Shown piece after piece: positions 24,710 through 33,398 of a stretch of 64,000 nucleotides of DNA; the first letter of the stretch is position 1, and every line of letters starts with the position of its first letter. The stretch is from Thermoleophilia bacterium UBA6103. Its GTDB lineage: Bacteria; Actinomycetota; Thermoleophilia; UBA2241. The stretch covers positions 19,511 through 83,510 of the forward strand of contig DIWP01000037.1 of NCBI GenBank assembly GCA_002423545.1, read 5' to 3'. A program made the translations under genes and the position numbers. The notes beneath the pieces were generated by a model. That model searched no databases. It worked only from the letters and a program-made list of their open reading frames with translations, and was not told the origin of the DNA.

Positions 24710-26614
24710 TCAGTCCGAGTCTCTCCGGCGGCCGGCGAAGCCCTTGGCGGAGCGCAGCGGCGCCGTGACCCGCCACGAGAGGGAGCCCTCCACACGGCGC
24801 AGGTTCTCGGTCAAGCGGTCGCGATCCGCCTCCGCCACTGCCAGAGAGCCCTGCAGGTCGGCGATCGCCGACCTCAGTCCGTCGATCTGGCGGTTCTTCT
24901 GATCGAGGGTGATGCCCAGGCCGCCGTCACCGAGGGCGGTCTCCGCGAGCGTCGCCTGCAGGCGCCTCCGGACGGCATCGATGTCGAGGCCGAAGACGAC
25001 ACTCTGGATCTCCGCTTCCCTTTCCACGATCTCCGACGTGCGCTCGTCGTCCACCGGAACGTCGAGCGCACGCATGAGGGCGGCGATGGCCTCGCCGACC
25101 GTGTCGCCCGCGAAGAGACGCAGCTCACCGCGCGCCTCTGCCAGCTGCGCGAAGAGACCCCGGAACAGCACGTGGTCCAGCCGCAGCGCCGGCACGTACC
25201 CCCATTCAAGATCGAAGGGAGTCGGCGCACCCTGTGGGTCGTCGGTCATCATGAGGTTCCACGGGACCGCGTCGAGCAGCGCACCCGGCAAGCTCGCCGG
25301 GCCGCGCCCCGCGGCGTCCGGCGCGCCGCCGTCCGGCAGCCGCTGCCCCTCGAGGAACCGCAGCCACGGCAGCAGGCACTCGACCAGATCATCGACCTGC
25401 GCCGTCGCCGAGCGCAGGACGCGCCGCACGTGCCAGCCGAGCGGTCGCCCATCGTGGAAACGTTCCTCGGAGGGCAGCGACAGGCGCACTGGCGCGTCCG
25501 CGAGCGGACGCGACTCCGGGTGCAGCAGCCGCTTGCGCACGACAAGCTGCCCATCCGGGCGCACGAACTCCGTCAGCGTCCGGAACGCCCTGGCTCTGTC
25601 GGCGGTCACGATCGCCGCCAGCCACTCGTCGTGAGCACCGAGCCGCACATCGTCACCCTTGCCGGCCACGACCAGGAACGAATTGGAGAGCGCGGCCGTG
25701 AGCCCGTTGCGGTCGATCACATCCCAGGTCGCCTCTTCGGCGAACAGGCGGGGGTGCTCCCAGCGGTAGTCGCGGGAACGGAAGCCGGCGGCCAGCCGAC
25801 CGGCGTGCAGATCGGGATCCGCGGCCCCCGCCTCGGTGACGATCATCTTGGGCAGCTTGTAGTCCGGGAAGGGATAGTAGAAGCGCGTGTACGGGAGTCC
25901 CGCCCTCGACAGCGTGGCGTCCAGTTCGCAGCGGCCGAAGGTGACCGGCCCGCGCGCCTCGCCGTAGCGATCCTCCACTCCAAAGAAGAGCTCCCCGCTG
26001 TGGTCTTCCGTGCAGCCGGCGAAGTACTTGAGCCCGAGCTGGTTCTCGATGGCCACCACGATCGCGCCGCCCGGACAAAGGCGGGCCGACGCCTTGCGCA
26101 GCGCAGCGACCACCGGGTCCGCGTCGGGGAAGTAGAGTGGTGCGTACTCGAGGACCCCGATGAACAGCACGGCATCGAAGCGCCGCGACGACTCGAACGT
26201 CCGGAAGTCGTCGCAGAGCACATCGACGTTGGCCTGCCCCCGGCAACGGGCGGCGGTGATGCGGGCCCGCACAGGCGAGCCCTCGAGAGCCACCACGTGC
26301 GCCGCATTCTCGGCCAGCGCCCTGGTGAGCGCGCCGCAGCCGCAGCCGACCTCGAGGACCGTGAGACCTTCGAAGTCGAAGGGAAGCAGCAGCGTGGACC
26401 GGCTGGCGGAGAAGTGGTACTCGGAGGGCCAGTCGCGGATGCAGCGGACCAGCTCGTCGGAGCCGGGCGACAGATCGCCGGCGGCCTCGACGCACTCCAG
26501 GATGTAACGTTCCGCCTCCTCGCCATCGCTGTAGTCGTGTCCGGCGGGCCGGTCCGTGCGTACCCAGACGCCGCTGCCGTCCTCGCGCGTGTAGGCGGCG
26601 GACCACTCGGTCAT
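24710..26614 (-). CDS. WbdD-like methyltransferase-kinase-coiled-coil protein (putative glycan chain terminator)
   Basis: 634 residues with three parts. An N-terminal class I methyltransferase has LTVLEVGCGCGALTRALAEN (SAM loop 87-97) and RFDAVLFIGVLEYAPLYFPD. The middle region, about 330-520, has protein-kinase-like landmarks: LVVRKRLL with Lys361, then LLDAVPWNLMM with Asp448-x4-Asn453 and FDLEW with Asp468. A coiled coil of about 40 residues (570-610) ends in SLSWRVTAPLR. This order matches E. coli O9a/O8 WbdD, in which methyl- or phospho-capping stops polymer growth and the coiled coil sets chain length. ATG 26614 overlaps the ABC ATPase stop (ATGA). The kinase part is my reading of sparse motifs; a methyltransferase with an unrelated domain is the alternative. 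Confidence 0.7.
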   Translation of the reverse strand: MTEWSAAYTREDGSGVWVRTDRPAGHDYSDGEEAERYILECVEAAGDLSPGSDELVRCIRDWPSEYHFSASRSTLLLPFDFEGLTVLEVGCGCGALTRALAENAAHVVALEGSPVRARITAARCRGQANVDVLCDDFRTFESSRRFDAVLFIGVLEYAPLYFPDADPVVAALRKASARLCPGGAIVVAIENQLGLKYFAGCTEDHSGELFFGVEDRYGEARGPVTFGRCELDATLSRAGLPYTRFYYPFPDYKLPKMIVTEAGAADPDLHAGRLAAGFRSRDYRWEHPRLFAEEATWDVIDRNGLTAALSNSFLVVAGKGDDVRLGAHDEWLAAIVTADRARAFRTLTEFVRPDGQLVVRKRLLHPESRPLADAPVRLSLPSEERFHDGRPLGWHVRRVLRSATAQVDDLVECLLPWLRFLEGQRLPDGGAPDAAGRGPASLPGALLDAVPWNLMMTDDPQGAPTPFDLEWGYVPALRLDHVLFRGLFAQLAEARGELRLFAGDTVGEAIAALMRALDVPVDDERTSEIVEREAEIQSVVFGLDIDAVRRRLQATLAETALGDGGLGITLDQKNRQIDGLRSAIADLQGSLAVAEADRDRLTENLRRVEGSLSWRVTAPLRSAKGFAGRRRDSD

Positions 26615-28029
26615 GTCTCCACCGCGATGCTCATGTCGAGGTCGACCATACCCACCAGCACGTCCGGGTTCTGCACATTGAGCGTGGCCACGCCGTAGCG
26701 ACGATCGACCGCGATCGCCCCCCTCTTGGGGTCCATCTCGGCGATCCCGAAGCACAGCATGTAGTCGCCGGCAGTGAGCCGCGGCACGAACGTGAAGCGC
26801 ACGATGGCAGTATCGCCGGAGCGCTGCGCCGCCACCGCCACGGCCGAGTAGTGCGTGTTATCGCCGCCCAGGTCGATGCCGTCGACGGTCTGCACGGTGA
26901 GCCCGAAGATCGGCTCGGCCATGTCGGCCTCAAAGTGCACCTTCACGTACACGTCCAGCGGCGCGTCGTGTTCGCAGGTCACGATGTCTGCCGCATCGCC
27001 GCTCACGATGAGGTAGTCGACCATGCGCGCCCTGAAGTCACCGTAGCGGAACTCGTGCGGGTTATAGGAGAGCCGGGCGGCAAACCGATCGTCGCCGTGC
27101 CGCTCCGCCCGGAAGGCGGCCAACACCTCCGCCGCCGGCCGCCTCGCGGGGCCGTTCTTGTCCGCGGCGAGCTTCGACCCACCCTCGGCCAGCGGAACGT
27201 GGCCGCCGACCGGCGCCTTGCGCGTCTCCGATGCGCCGTACATGAGATCGAGGTAGACGCCGATGCCCTCCTTGGCGGGACCGAGGTAGTGCGTCGTGCC
27301 GTTCTCGAGCACCAGGGCGTGATCGCAGTGCTTGAGCACAAGGTCGGTGGCGTGCGTCACGAAGATCACCGTCTTGCCGGACTCGCGGATCGTCTTGAAG
27401 CGCCGGTAGCACTTGCTCTGGAACAGCACGTCGCCGACCGCCAGCGCCTCATCGACCACCAGGATGTCGGGGTCGACGTTGATGGCGACCGCGAACGCCA
27501 GCCGCACGTACATGCCGCTGGAGTATGTCTTCACCGGCTGGTCGATGAAGTCGCCGATGTCGGCAAAGGAGAGGATGTCGTCGAGCCGCTCCTCGGTCTC
27601 CTGCTTGCTGAGGCCGAGGATCCCCGTGTTCATGAACACATTCTCGCGCCCGGTGAACTCGGGGTTGAAGCCCATGCCCAGCTCCAGCAGGGCGCTCACC
27701 CGGCCGATCGTCTCGAAGCCGCCGGCGTTCGGTTCAAGGATGCCGCAGAGCACCTGGAGAAGGGTGCTCTTGCCGCTGCCGTTCCTGCCGAGGATGCCGA
27801 GCGACGACCCCCTGGGCAGCTCGAAGGTGACGTCCCGCAGCGCCCAGAACTCGTGGTAGTAGGTCTTGGGACTCACCGGTCCCCAGCGGGCGAGCATCGC
27901 CCTGATGGGATGCTTGAGCCGGTCTTTCGGATCGTCCCACAGCCGGTAGCACTTGCCGAGCGACTGCGCCCTCACGGCACAACCGCCGTCGTCGCGCACG
28001 CTTGTGCCGGCGACAACCTCAGAGGACAT
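26611..28029 (-). CDS. wzt: ABC transporter ATP-binding protein with C-terminal cargo-binding domain (Wzt-like)
   Basis: 472 residues. The ATPase part has the Walker A GRNGSGKST at 81-89, the signature YSSGM near 169-173 and Walker B ILVVDEALAVGD at 189-200, all of the polysaccharide/teichoic-acid exporter subfamily. Residues about 300-472 form a beta-rich domain (VHFEADMAEPIFGLTVQTVD, then FVPRLTAGDYMLCFGIA) like the Wzt C-terminal carbohydrate-binding domain, which recognises the finished non-reducing end of the glycan. It overlaps the permease gene by 11 bases and is coupled to the WbdD-like gene. ATG 28029 is the chosen start; TTG 28035 is two codons upstream. Confidence 0.92.
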   Translation of the reverse strand: MSSEVVAGTSVRDDGGCAVRAQSLGKCYRLWDDPKDRLKHPIRAMLARWGPVSPKTYYHEFWALRDVTFELPRGSSLGILGRNGSGKSTLLQVLCGILEPNAGGFETIGRVSALLELGMGFNPEFTGRENVFMNTGILGLSKQETEERLDDILSFADIGDFIDQPVKTYSSGMYVRLAFAVAINVDPDILVVDEALAVGDVLFQSKCYRRFKTIRESGKTVIFVTHATDLVLKHCDHALVLENGTTHYLGPAKEGIGVYLDLMYGASETRKAPVGGHVPLAEGGSKLAADKNGPARRPAAEVLAAFRAERHGDDRFAARLSYNPHEFRYGDFRARMVDYLIVSGDAADIVTCEHDAPLDVYVKVHFEADMAEPIFGLTVQTVDGIDLGGDNTHYSAVAVAAQRSGDTAIVRFTFVPRLTAGDYMLCFGIAEMDPKRGAIAVDRRYGVATLNVQNPDVLVGMVDLDMSIAVET

Positions 28030-28888
28030 CGGCAAAGGCCTTCTTGGTGCGCATGAACCACGCGAAGCCCAGCTGCATGATCACCAGCGAGCACGCGGTC
28101 ACGATGCCCCACGACGTCCACTCCAGGTACTCGCCCCAGAGCACCGTGCGGCGCACGTTCTCGATGATCGTCACGAGCGGGTTGAGCCGCAGGATCGTCT
28201 GGAACTCCTCCGGTACGGCGGTGATGGGGAAGAACACGCCGGACATGAAGATGAGCACCTGCACGAGGATCGCCACCGGGTGGGCGATGTCGCGGATGAA
28301 CACGCCGAGAGATGCGATGAACCACGCCAGGCCCACGCTCAGGCAGCAGAGCGGCACCAGAGCCAGCGGCAGGAGCCAGAGCGTCGGCGAGACCGTCTGA
28401 TGGATCACCCCCCAGGCCGGCAGCAGGATGACCAGGCTGATGGCGACGTTGACCAGCGCCGTACCGAGCGCGGCGAGCGGAAAGATCTCGAGCGGGAACA
28501 CGACCTTCTTCACGTACGTCGGGTTCCCGGTGACCATCGTGGGCGACCGGCCGACGATCTCGGCGAAGACGTTGAACGCCAGGAGCCCACAGAACAGCGT
28601 GAGGGCGAAGTCGACCTTCGACTCGTCGCCGCCGACGCCCCACTTGGCCTGGAAGACCACGCTGAAGACGAAGCCGTAGACGGCGAGCATGATGAGCGGC
28701 ACCACGAACGACCAGAGGATTCCCAGGTACGAGCCCTTGTACCGCGCCACCACATCGCGCCACGCGAACTGGCGCACCAGGCGCCAGTTGCCGCGCACCG
28801 AGGTGAAGAGCGTGATCGGCGACAGCAGCCTCACTCCGGCGGCCGCGCTCGACGACCGCCACGAACCACCGTGTGTCGTGTGGGCCAT
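28019..28888 (-). CDS. wzm: ABC-2 type polysaccharide export permease (Wzm-like)
   Basis: 289 residues. Six hydrophobic segments begin at about residue 58 (LGILWSFVVPLIMLAVYGFV) and end near 270 (SLVIMQLGFAWFMRTKKAF). QFAWRDVVARYKGSYLGILW is the conserved cytosolic interface helix of the family, and FIRDIAHPVAILVQVLIFMS with PLVTIIENVRRTVLWG are its late motifs. With the coupled ATPase it should export a lipid-linked glycan across the membrane. ATG 28888 is the first gene of the export operon and faces a divergent GT4 gene 105 bases away. The tail-domain ATPase next door suggests cargo selection by its end group. Confidence 0.92.
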   Translation of the reverse strand: MAHTTHGGSWRSSSAAAGVRLLSPITLFTSVRGNWRLVRQFAWRDVVARYKGSYLGILWSFVVPLIMLAVYGFVFSVVFQAKWGVGGDESKVDFALTLFCGLLAFNVFAEIVGRSPTMVTGNPTYVKKVVFPLEIFPLAALGTALVNVAISLVILLPAWGVIHQTVSPTLWLLPLALVPLCCLSVGLAWFIASLGVFIRDIAHPVAILVQVLIFMSGVFFPITAVPEEFQTILRLNPLVTIIENVRRTVLWGEYLEWTSWGIVTACSLVIMQLGFAWFMRTKKAFADVL

Positions 28889-28977
28889 ATGTCGTCAAGC
28901 CCCCGTCGCGGTTGCGGCCGATGATACCTGCGCGTGAGCGGCTGCCTGCCGCGTGCGACCCGCATCGCGCTTCATGA

Positions 28978-28983
28978 TATACG
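28978..28983 (+). promoter_or_regulatory. possible -10 element of a near-leaderless promoter for the GT4 gene
   Basis: TATACG, in the AT-rich stretch CTTCATGATATACG, lies 11 bases before ATG 28994. If used as a -10, transcription would begin within a few bases of the start codon. Leaderless transcripts are common in Actinobacteria. No good -35 is seen, so this is a weak call. Confidence 0.25.
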
Positions 28984-28993
28984 TTGCGCCTGC

Positions 28994-30178
28994 ATGGAGA
29001 CCGCCAAGAACTCTGACGAACCACGAGCACCGAAGCCCGTGCGTGCCAGCGAGCGCGTCAGCGACCTCGGTGCTGACTTCTACGGCCAGTTCGAGCTGGT
29101 GACCGGCGGTGGAGTGGCGGCCCGCGGATACGCCGGCAGCCTCATCGAGGCCGGCGCCCCCCTGCATCTTGTGTCGCTGGGCGACATGTACTCCGGCCTC
29201 GCCACATGCGATTGCCAGCTGCCCAGCGACCCCCGACGCTTCGCCGTTGCCGTTGAGCACGTAAACGCAGACACTACGGTCCGCTTTCTGCGCCGGTACG
29301 GCAGCGAAGTCTCGAGCGCTGGAGCGCGGGTGGCGATCTGGTTCTGGGAGCTCGCCGCCCTGCGGCCGGACTGGGTACAGAACACGCGCCACTACGACGA
29401 GATCTGGGTCGCCTCGGAATTCGGCCGACGGGCTGTCGCGGCGGTCACCAACACGCCGGTGCACGTGATCCCACCGCCCGTAGAGCTCTCGCCGCCAGCC
29501 ATCGACCCGATCGAACTGCGCGCGAAGCTGGGGCTGCAATGCGACGCGTTCACATTCCTGTACGTGTTCGACTACTCGAGCTACGTCGATCGCAAGAATC
29601 CCCGCTGCCTCGTGGAGGCGTATGTGGATGAGTTCGCGCCGCGCGAAGGCACGGCGCTCATCCTGAAGGTCTCACACGGCGACCCCTCCAGCGAGGGCTT
29701 CCAGCGTATGCTGCACATCGCCGAGCGGCGACCGGACGTGCATCTTGTGCAGGAAGTCCTCACCGGCGCACAACTGCGGGCGCTCTTTGATGTCGCCGAC
29801 TGCTATGTCTCGCCGCACAGAAGCGAGGGTTTCGGACTCACCGTCGCCGAAGCCATGCTGTGTGGTCGACCGGTGATAGCCACCGATTGGGCCTCCACTG
29901 TCGACTTCGTCACGCCGGAGACCGCCTTCCCCCTTGACTACTCCCTGGTCGAGATCGAGAAAGACACAGGTCCATACCTGCGGGGCTACGTCTGGGCCGA
30001 CGCTTCCCAGGAACACCTGAGAGCGCTCATGCGGACGGTGCTCGAGCGTCCAGACGAGGCGCGAGCACGAGCCGCGGCCGGCAAACGACTGATCGAGGAG
30101 CGCTACTCCAAGCAGGCTCTCGGCCCCCGCATGCGTGCCCGTCTGGAAGCCCTTCTCGATGCCATGGATGGAGCCTGA
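28994..30178 (+). CDS. GT4-family glycosyltransferase
   Basis: 394 residues from ATG 28994. VAIWFWELAALRPDWVQNTR and HYDEIWVASEFGRRAVAAVT begin a GT-B N-terminal domain, FTFLYVFDYSSYVDRKNPRC starts the donor domain, and SPHRSEGFGLTVAEAMLCGR holds the E-x7-E motif. FDYSS...RKNP is a signature of GT4 enzymes found with rhamnan/S-layer glycan clusters. It opens a two-gene plus-strand operon divergent from the ABC exporter, with one base between its stop and the next start. The frame is open back to 28934 but lacks a ribosome site there. Sugar specificity is unknown; a hexose or deoxyhexose is expected from the nearby donor pathways. Confidence 0.85.
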   Translation: METAKNSDEPRAPKPVRASERVSDLGADFYGQFELVTGGGVAARGYAGSLIEAGAPLHLVSLGDMYSGLATCDCQLPSDPRRFAVAVEHVNADTTVRFLRRYGSEVSSAGARVAIWFWELAALRPDWVQNTRHYDEIWVASEFGRRAVAAVTNTPVHVIPPPVELSPPAIDPIELRAKLGLQCDAFTFLYVFDYSSYVDRKNPRCLVEAYVDEFAPREGTALILKVSHGDPSSEGFQRMLHIAERRPDVHLVQEVLTGAQLRALFDVADCYVSPHRSEGFGLTVAEAMLCGRPVIATDWASTVDFVTPETAFPLDYSLVEIEKDTGPYLRGYVWADASQEHLRALMRTVLERPDEARARAAAGKRLIEERYSKQALGPRMRARLEALLDAMDGA

Positions 30179-30179
30179 G

Positions 30180-31973
30180 ATGCTGCGCAGGATCGTCCAC
30201 AAACTCGCTGTCTTCCGGGAGGTGCGGCGCCAGGACGGCTTCGGCGCCGCCTTCAAGGTCGCACGGAACAGCCTCCGTGACTCCGTGGTCTACCGGACTC
30301 GTCGCGTGCTGGAGGTCCTGCACCTGCGCCGCCCGCGACCGCGGCTCGAGTGGCGCCGGCCGGCCGCGTCGCAGCACGTCCTCAGCGTGGTCGTACCGGT
30401 GTTCGACACCCCCGAGGACGTGCTGCGGGAATGCCTGGACTCGGTGGTGTCGCAGAAGCACGAGGCGTGGGAGCTCTGCGTCTGCGACGACTGCTCCAGC
30501 AATCGGCGCACCATCGACGTCCTGCGCGAGTACCGCGGGTCCGACCCGCGCATCCGCATCGTCCGCGCGCCCCGCAACCTCGGCATCGCCGGGGCGACCA
30601 ATCTGGCCGCCGAGCAGGCGTCCGGCGAGTTCCTTGCCCTGCTCGACCACGACGACCGCCTGCACCCGTACGCCCTGGCCGAGATCGCCGCTGCCGTCGA
30701 GCGCCTGCCCGACATCGATCTCGTCTACACCGACGAAGACAAGATCGAGGCCGACGGCAGCCACTCGGAGCCCTACTACAAGCCCGACTGGTCGCCGGAC
30801 CATCTCACGTCCGTCATGTATCTGCTGCACTGCCTCGCCGTCCGCAAGGCGCTGTTCTGGAAGCTGGGGGGCCTGCGCAGCCGGTACGACGGCGCCCAGG
30901 ACTACGACCTGGCCCTGCGGGCGAGCCGGCAGGCGCGGCGCATCCATCACATCCCACGCATCCTGTACCACTGGCGCAAGATCCCAGGCTCGGCCGCCGC
31001 GGTCGTCGACGCCAAGCCGGACGCCCTGACGGCCGGCAGGCGCGCCCTGGAGGACTACGCGGCCGGTCTCGAGCCGCCGGCCTCCGTGGAAGACGGCCTG
31101 CTGCCGGGCACCTTCCGCCTGCGTCGCTCGCTCGCCCACCGGCCCGACGTCTCCCTCGTGATCCTGTCGAGCGACCCTGAGGTCGAGGTGCCGGGTCGCG
31201 GCCGGATACGGGTGCTGCAGAACTTCGTGCGCAGCGTCGTCGAGCGGTCGACGTACGGTGCCTACCGCTTGGTGGTGGTGGACGACGGCGAGCTCTGCGA
31301 CGAGACCATCGCCGTCCTCGACGCCGCCGGCGCCACCCGCGCGACGTTCCACGACCCGCAGCGCTCGTCGGACGGCTTCAACTTCGCGCGCAAGGCCAAC
31401 TACGCCCTCTCGTTGATCGAGACGGATCTGGTGATCCTCCTCAACGACGATCTCGAGGTCGTGAGCCCCGGCTGGATCGAGGCGCTGCTGGAGCCCCTCA
31501 TGGACCCCGATGTGGCGTTTGTGGGAGCGCGGCTGCTGTACCCCGACGGCCGGATCCAGCATGCCGGTCTGGTCCTGGGCGTCGTCGGTCCGGCGACGCA
31601 TGCCTTCTACGGCCGGCCCGGCGACGCCGTCGGCTACAACGCGTTCACCCACGTGATCCGCAACTACAGCGCCGTCACCGGCGCCGCCCTCGCGACCCGG
31701 ACGGCGACGCTCCGCGAACTCGGTCCGATGGATGAGGCGCTCGCTCACGACTACAACGACACCGACTTCTGCCTGCGCGCCGTGGAGCGCGGGTACCGCG
31801 TGGTCTACACGCCCTTCGCCGAACTGCTCCACTTTGAAGGCGCGACCTTGCGTCGCCGCGCTCAGGACCCAGCCGAGGTCGCCGTGTTCAGCGAACGCTG
31901 GGAGCAGGTCATCGCACGCGACCCCTTCTATAACCCGAATCTGCCCCGAGACCGCGCCGACTACGTAGTCTGA
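30180..31973 (+). CDS. tandem GT2 glycosyltransferase (two catalytic domains)
   Basis: 597 residues. The first GT2 domain (about 78-280) has VLSVVVPVFDTPEDVLRECL, ELCVCDDCSSNRRTIDVL, ALLDHDDRL and VYTDEDKI. The second (about 330-560) has VSLVILSSDPEVEV, RLVVVDDGELCDETI, VILLNDDLEVVSPG and ALAHDYNDTDFCLRAVERGY. This double-GT2 architecture is common in rhamnan and S-layer-glycan polymerases such as WsaE, where the domains make different linkages. Both DxD sites look intact. ATG 30180 follows the upstream stop by one base. It probably extends the main chain by adding two residues; a chain-extending role is inferred from architecture and from the WbdD-like and ABC genes nearby. Confidence 0.87.
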   Translation: MLRRIVHKLAVFREVRRQDGFGAAFKVARNSLRDSVVYRTRRVLEVLHLRRPRPRLEWRRPAASQHVLSVVVPVFDTPEDVLRECLDSVVSQKHEAWELCVCDDCSSNRRTIDVLREYRGSDPRIRIVRAPRNLGIAGATNLAAEQASGEFLALLDHDDRLHPYALAEIAAAVERLPDIDLVYTDEDKIEADGSHSEPYYKPDWSPDHLTSVMYLLHCLAVRKALFWKLGGLRSRYDGAQDYDLALRASRQARRIHHIPRILYHWRKIPGSAAAVVDAKPDALTAGRRALEDYAAGLEPPASVEDGLLPGTFRLRRSLAHRPDVSLVILSSDPEVEVPGRGRIRVLQNFVRSVVERSTYGAYRLVVVDDGELCDETIAVLDAAGATRATFHDPQRSSDGFNFARKANYALSLIETDLVILLNDDLEVVSPGWIEALLEPLMDPDVAFVGARLLYPDGRIQHAGLVLGVVGPATHAFYGRPGDAVGYNAFTHVIRNYSAVTGAALATRTATLRELGPMDEALAHDYNDTDFCLRAVERGYRVVYTPFAELLHFEGATLRRRAQDPAEVAVFSERWEQVIARDPFYNPNLPRDRADYVV

Positions 31974-31985
31974 TGGCCCCGCGCC

Positions 31986-32207
31986 GTGCTGGCGCTGTCG
32001 ACCGCCATGTACGTCGCCTGAAATCCCGTCGGCGCGCCCGTCGTCGACGGCCTGCAGGGACGCTACTTCCTGCCGCTGGTCCCGGCCTTTCTCATCGGCA
32101 TCTCCGGCGCCCATCTGAGTCCGAGGTCGCGGGTCGCGATACTTGTCGGCGCGATACTCGCCATCTTCACCCTGACGCTCATGGCGGTGATCCGCAGGTA
32201 CTACTGA
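31986..32207 (+). pseudogene. DUF2142 membrane protein, decayed 3' fragment
   Basis: One frame reads VLALSTAMYVA, an in-frame TGA at 32019, then NPVGAPVVDGLQGRYFLPLV and PAFLIGISGAHLSP, ending at TGA 32205 after two more hydrophobic stretches (VAILVGAILAIFTLTLMAVI). The G-x-QGRYF block is the C-terminal hallmark of DUF2142, also present in the intact gene at 21042-22556. The stop falls where an aromatic residue is expected (TGG to TGA), and everything upstream is missing, replaced by the end of the tandem GT2 gene. This is the stump of a second DUF2142 gene left by deletion or recombination. Confidence 0.72.
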
Positions 32208-32252
32208 CTGGACGTGGCCAGGTTGTTCGTAGCGGATCTCGGCAGCCTCGCG

Positions 32253-33398
32253 TCAGTGGCGCCTGAGATGCCATCGCACTCGCGCGGATGCGGCATCCAG
32301 TCTGGATCGCGCCCGATGGGAGCGACCGATCATCGAGGCCACATCGACCGGCCGTTCGAGGGTCGCCGCCTGCATGGCGGGCCACCAGCGCTCACGGGCG
32401 ACGCGCTGCAGGGATCGCTTCTCTCTGACACGCCGTTGCTCATCGGCGAGCTGCGCCCAGCTACCCTCCAGGACATCGCGCAGCGCCGCGCTCCACGACT
32501 CGTACGTGTTCTCCGCCAGCCGACCGCAGGACAGGTCCGATTCCACGTAGGGCAGGGCGCGACTGTAGACGCTCGGGTGCCCGTAGCCACCGAGCTCGAC
32601 CATCTTGATGTCGGACTTGCCGCTCACGAACTCGACCGTGTCGGGGTCTCCGACGGTCTCCAGCGGCGCGACCCCCATCAACGCCGGTGATGCGGCAAGG
32701 ACCTCATGGTAGTCCGCATACGAGAGCACTCCCGCCGGCCGGGCGATCCGCGCGAACCCGACCGCGTCTTCGCTCGGCGACAGAGGGGAGCCGTAGTAGT
32801 GGACCGGGAGGCCATGGTGCCGCGCGCAGTCGACCACGGCGCCAAGCACCTCGTTCCGCGAGACAGTCAGAGCCAACCGGTGACCCTGCGTCAGGACGAT
32901 GCCCGAGGGTCGAGCGGGCACACGCAGTGGAGCCTCGGGAAAGTCGACGGCGTTGGGGCAGGTCAGCGCCTTGCCGGCCAGGTCCTCTCCGCTCCTCGCC
33001 GCCAGCAGCGACGCGAGTCGCCGGGTCGGGACCGTCAGCACCCGGCACGCCGCGAGCGCCCGCCTGACGCCGCGGTCCCGCGGGAACGACCGCGGCTCGA
33101 TGTAGGCAGGCCGGCAGAGAAGGTGATCATCCACATCCAGCAGGAACCGGCCCTCGAGTCGCTCCGCAAGGATATGGGCCAGCGTCGGGTCGACGGCTCG
33201 CTGCAGCCAGACGACGTCGAACCGGCCACTTCGAGGAAGGCCGTGCAACGTGTGGTCCGTCACCACGTAGCCCGCGATGAGTCCTTGCCGCCTCAGTTCG
33301 GCCAGAGGCGCATGCACACGGCAGGCGGCCACCAGACTCTCAGCCCCATCGGCGAACGCCAGCACCCGCGGCCCGTCTGTCCCGCTGGGGCGACTCAT
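32253..33398 (-). CDS. glycosyltransferase-like protein of GT-B type
   Basis: 381 residues. The N-terminal half contains RVLAFADGAESLVAACRVHA, FDVVWLQRAVDPTLAHILAE and RFLLDVDDHLLCRP; L-D-V-D-D is typical of a branch of GT-B enzymes related to GT4. The second half, PETVGDPD-like (LETVGDPDTVEFVSGKSDIK) and MVELGGYGHPSVYSRALPYV, matches the donor-domain region in which the K-x-x-E-x-x positions are conserved. Canonical E-x7-E is not obvious. ATG 33398 overlaps the upstream GT2 stop (ATGA), so the two are translated together. Probably a transferase that adds a branch or terminal sugar; substrate unknown. Confidence 0.68.
   Translation of the reverse strand: MSRPSGTDGPRVLAFADGAESLVAACRVHAPLAELRRQGLIAGYVVTDHTLHGLPRSGRFDVVWLQRAVDPTLAHILAERLEGRFLLDVDDHLLCRPAYIEPRSFPRDRGVRRALAACRVLTVPTRRLASLLAARSGEDLAGKALTCPNAVDFPEAPLRVPARPSGIVLTQGHRLALTVSRNEVLGAVVDCARHHGLPVHYYGSPLSPSEDAVGFARIARPAGVLSYADYHEVLAASPALMGVAPLETVGDPDTVEFVSGKSDIKMVELGGYGHPSVYSRALPYVESDLSCGRLAENTYESWSAALRDVLEGSWAQLADEQRRVREKRSLQRVARERWWPAMQAATLERPVDVASMIGRSHRARSRLDAASARVRWHLRRH

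Noticed and set aside
30027..32114. 695-codon open frame on the minus strand
   Set aside because: Antisense to the double GT2 gene, whose GT2 motifs are unmistakable.
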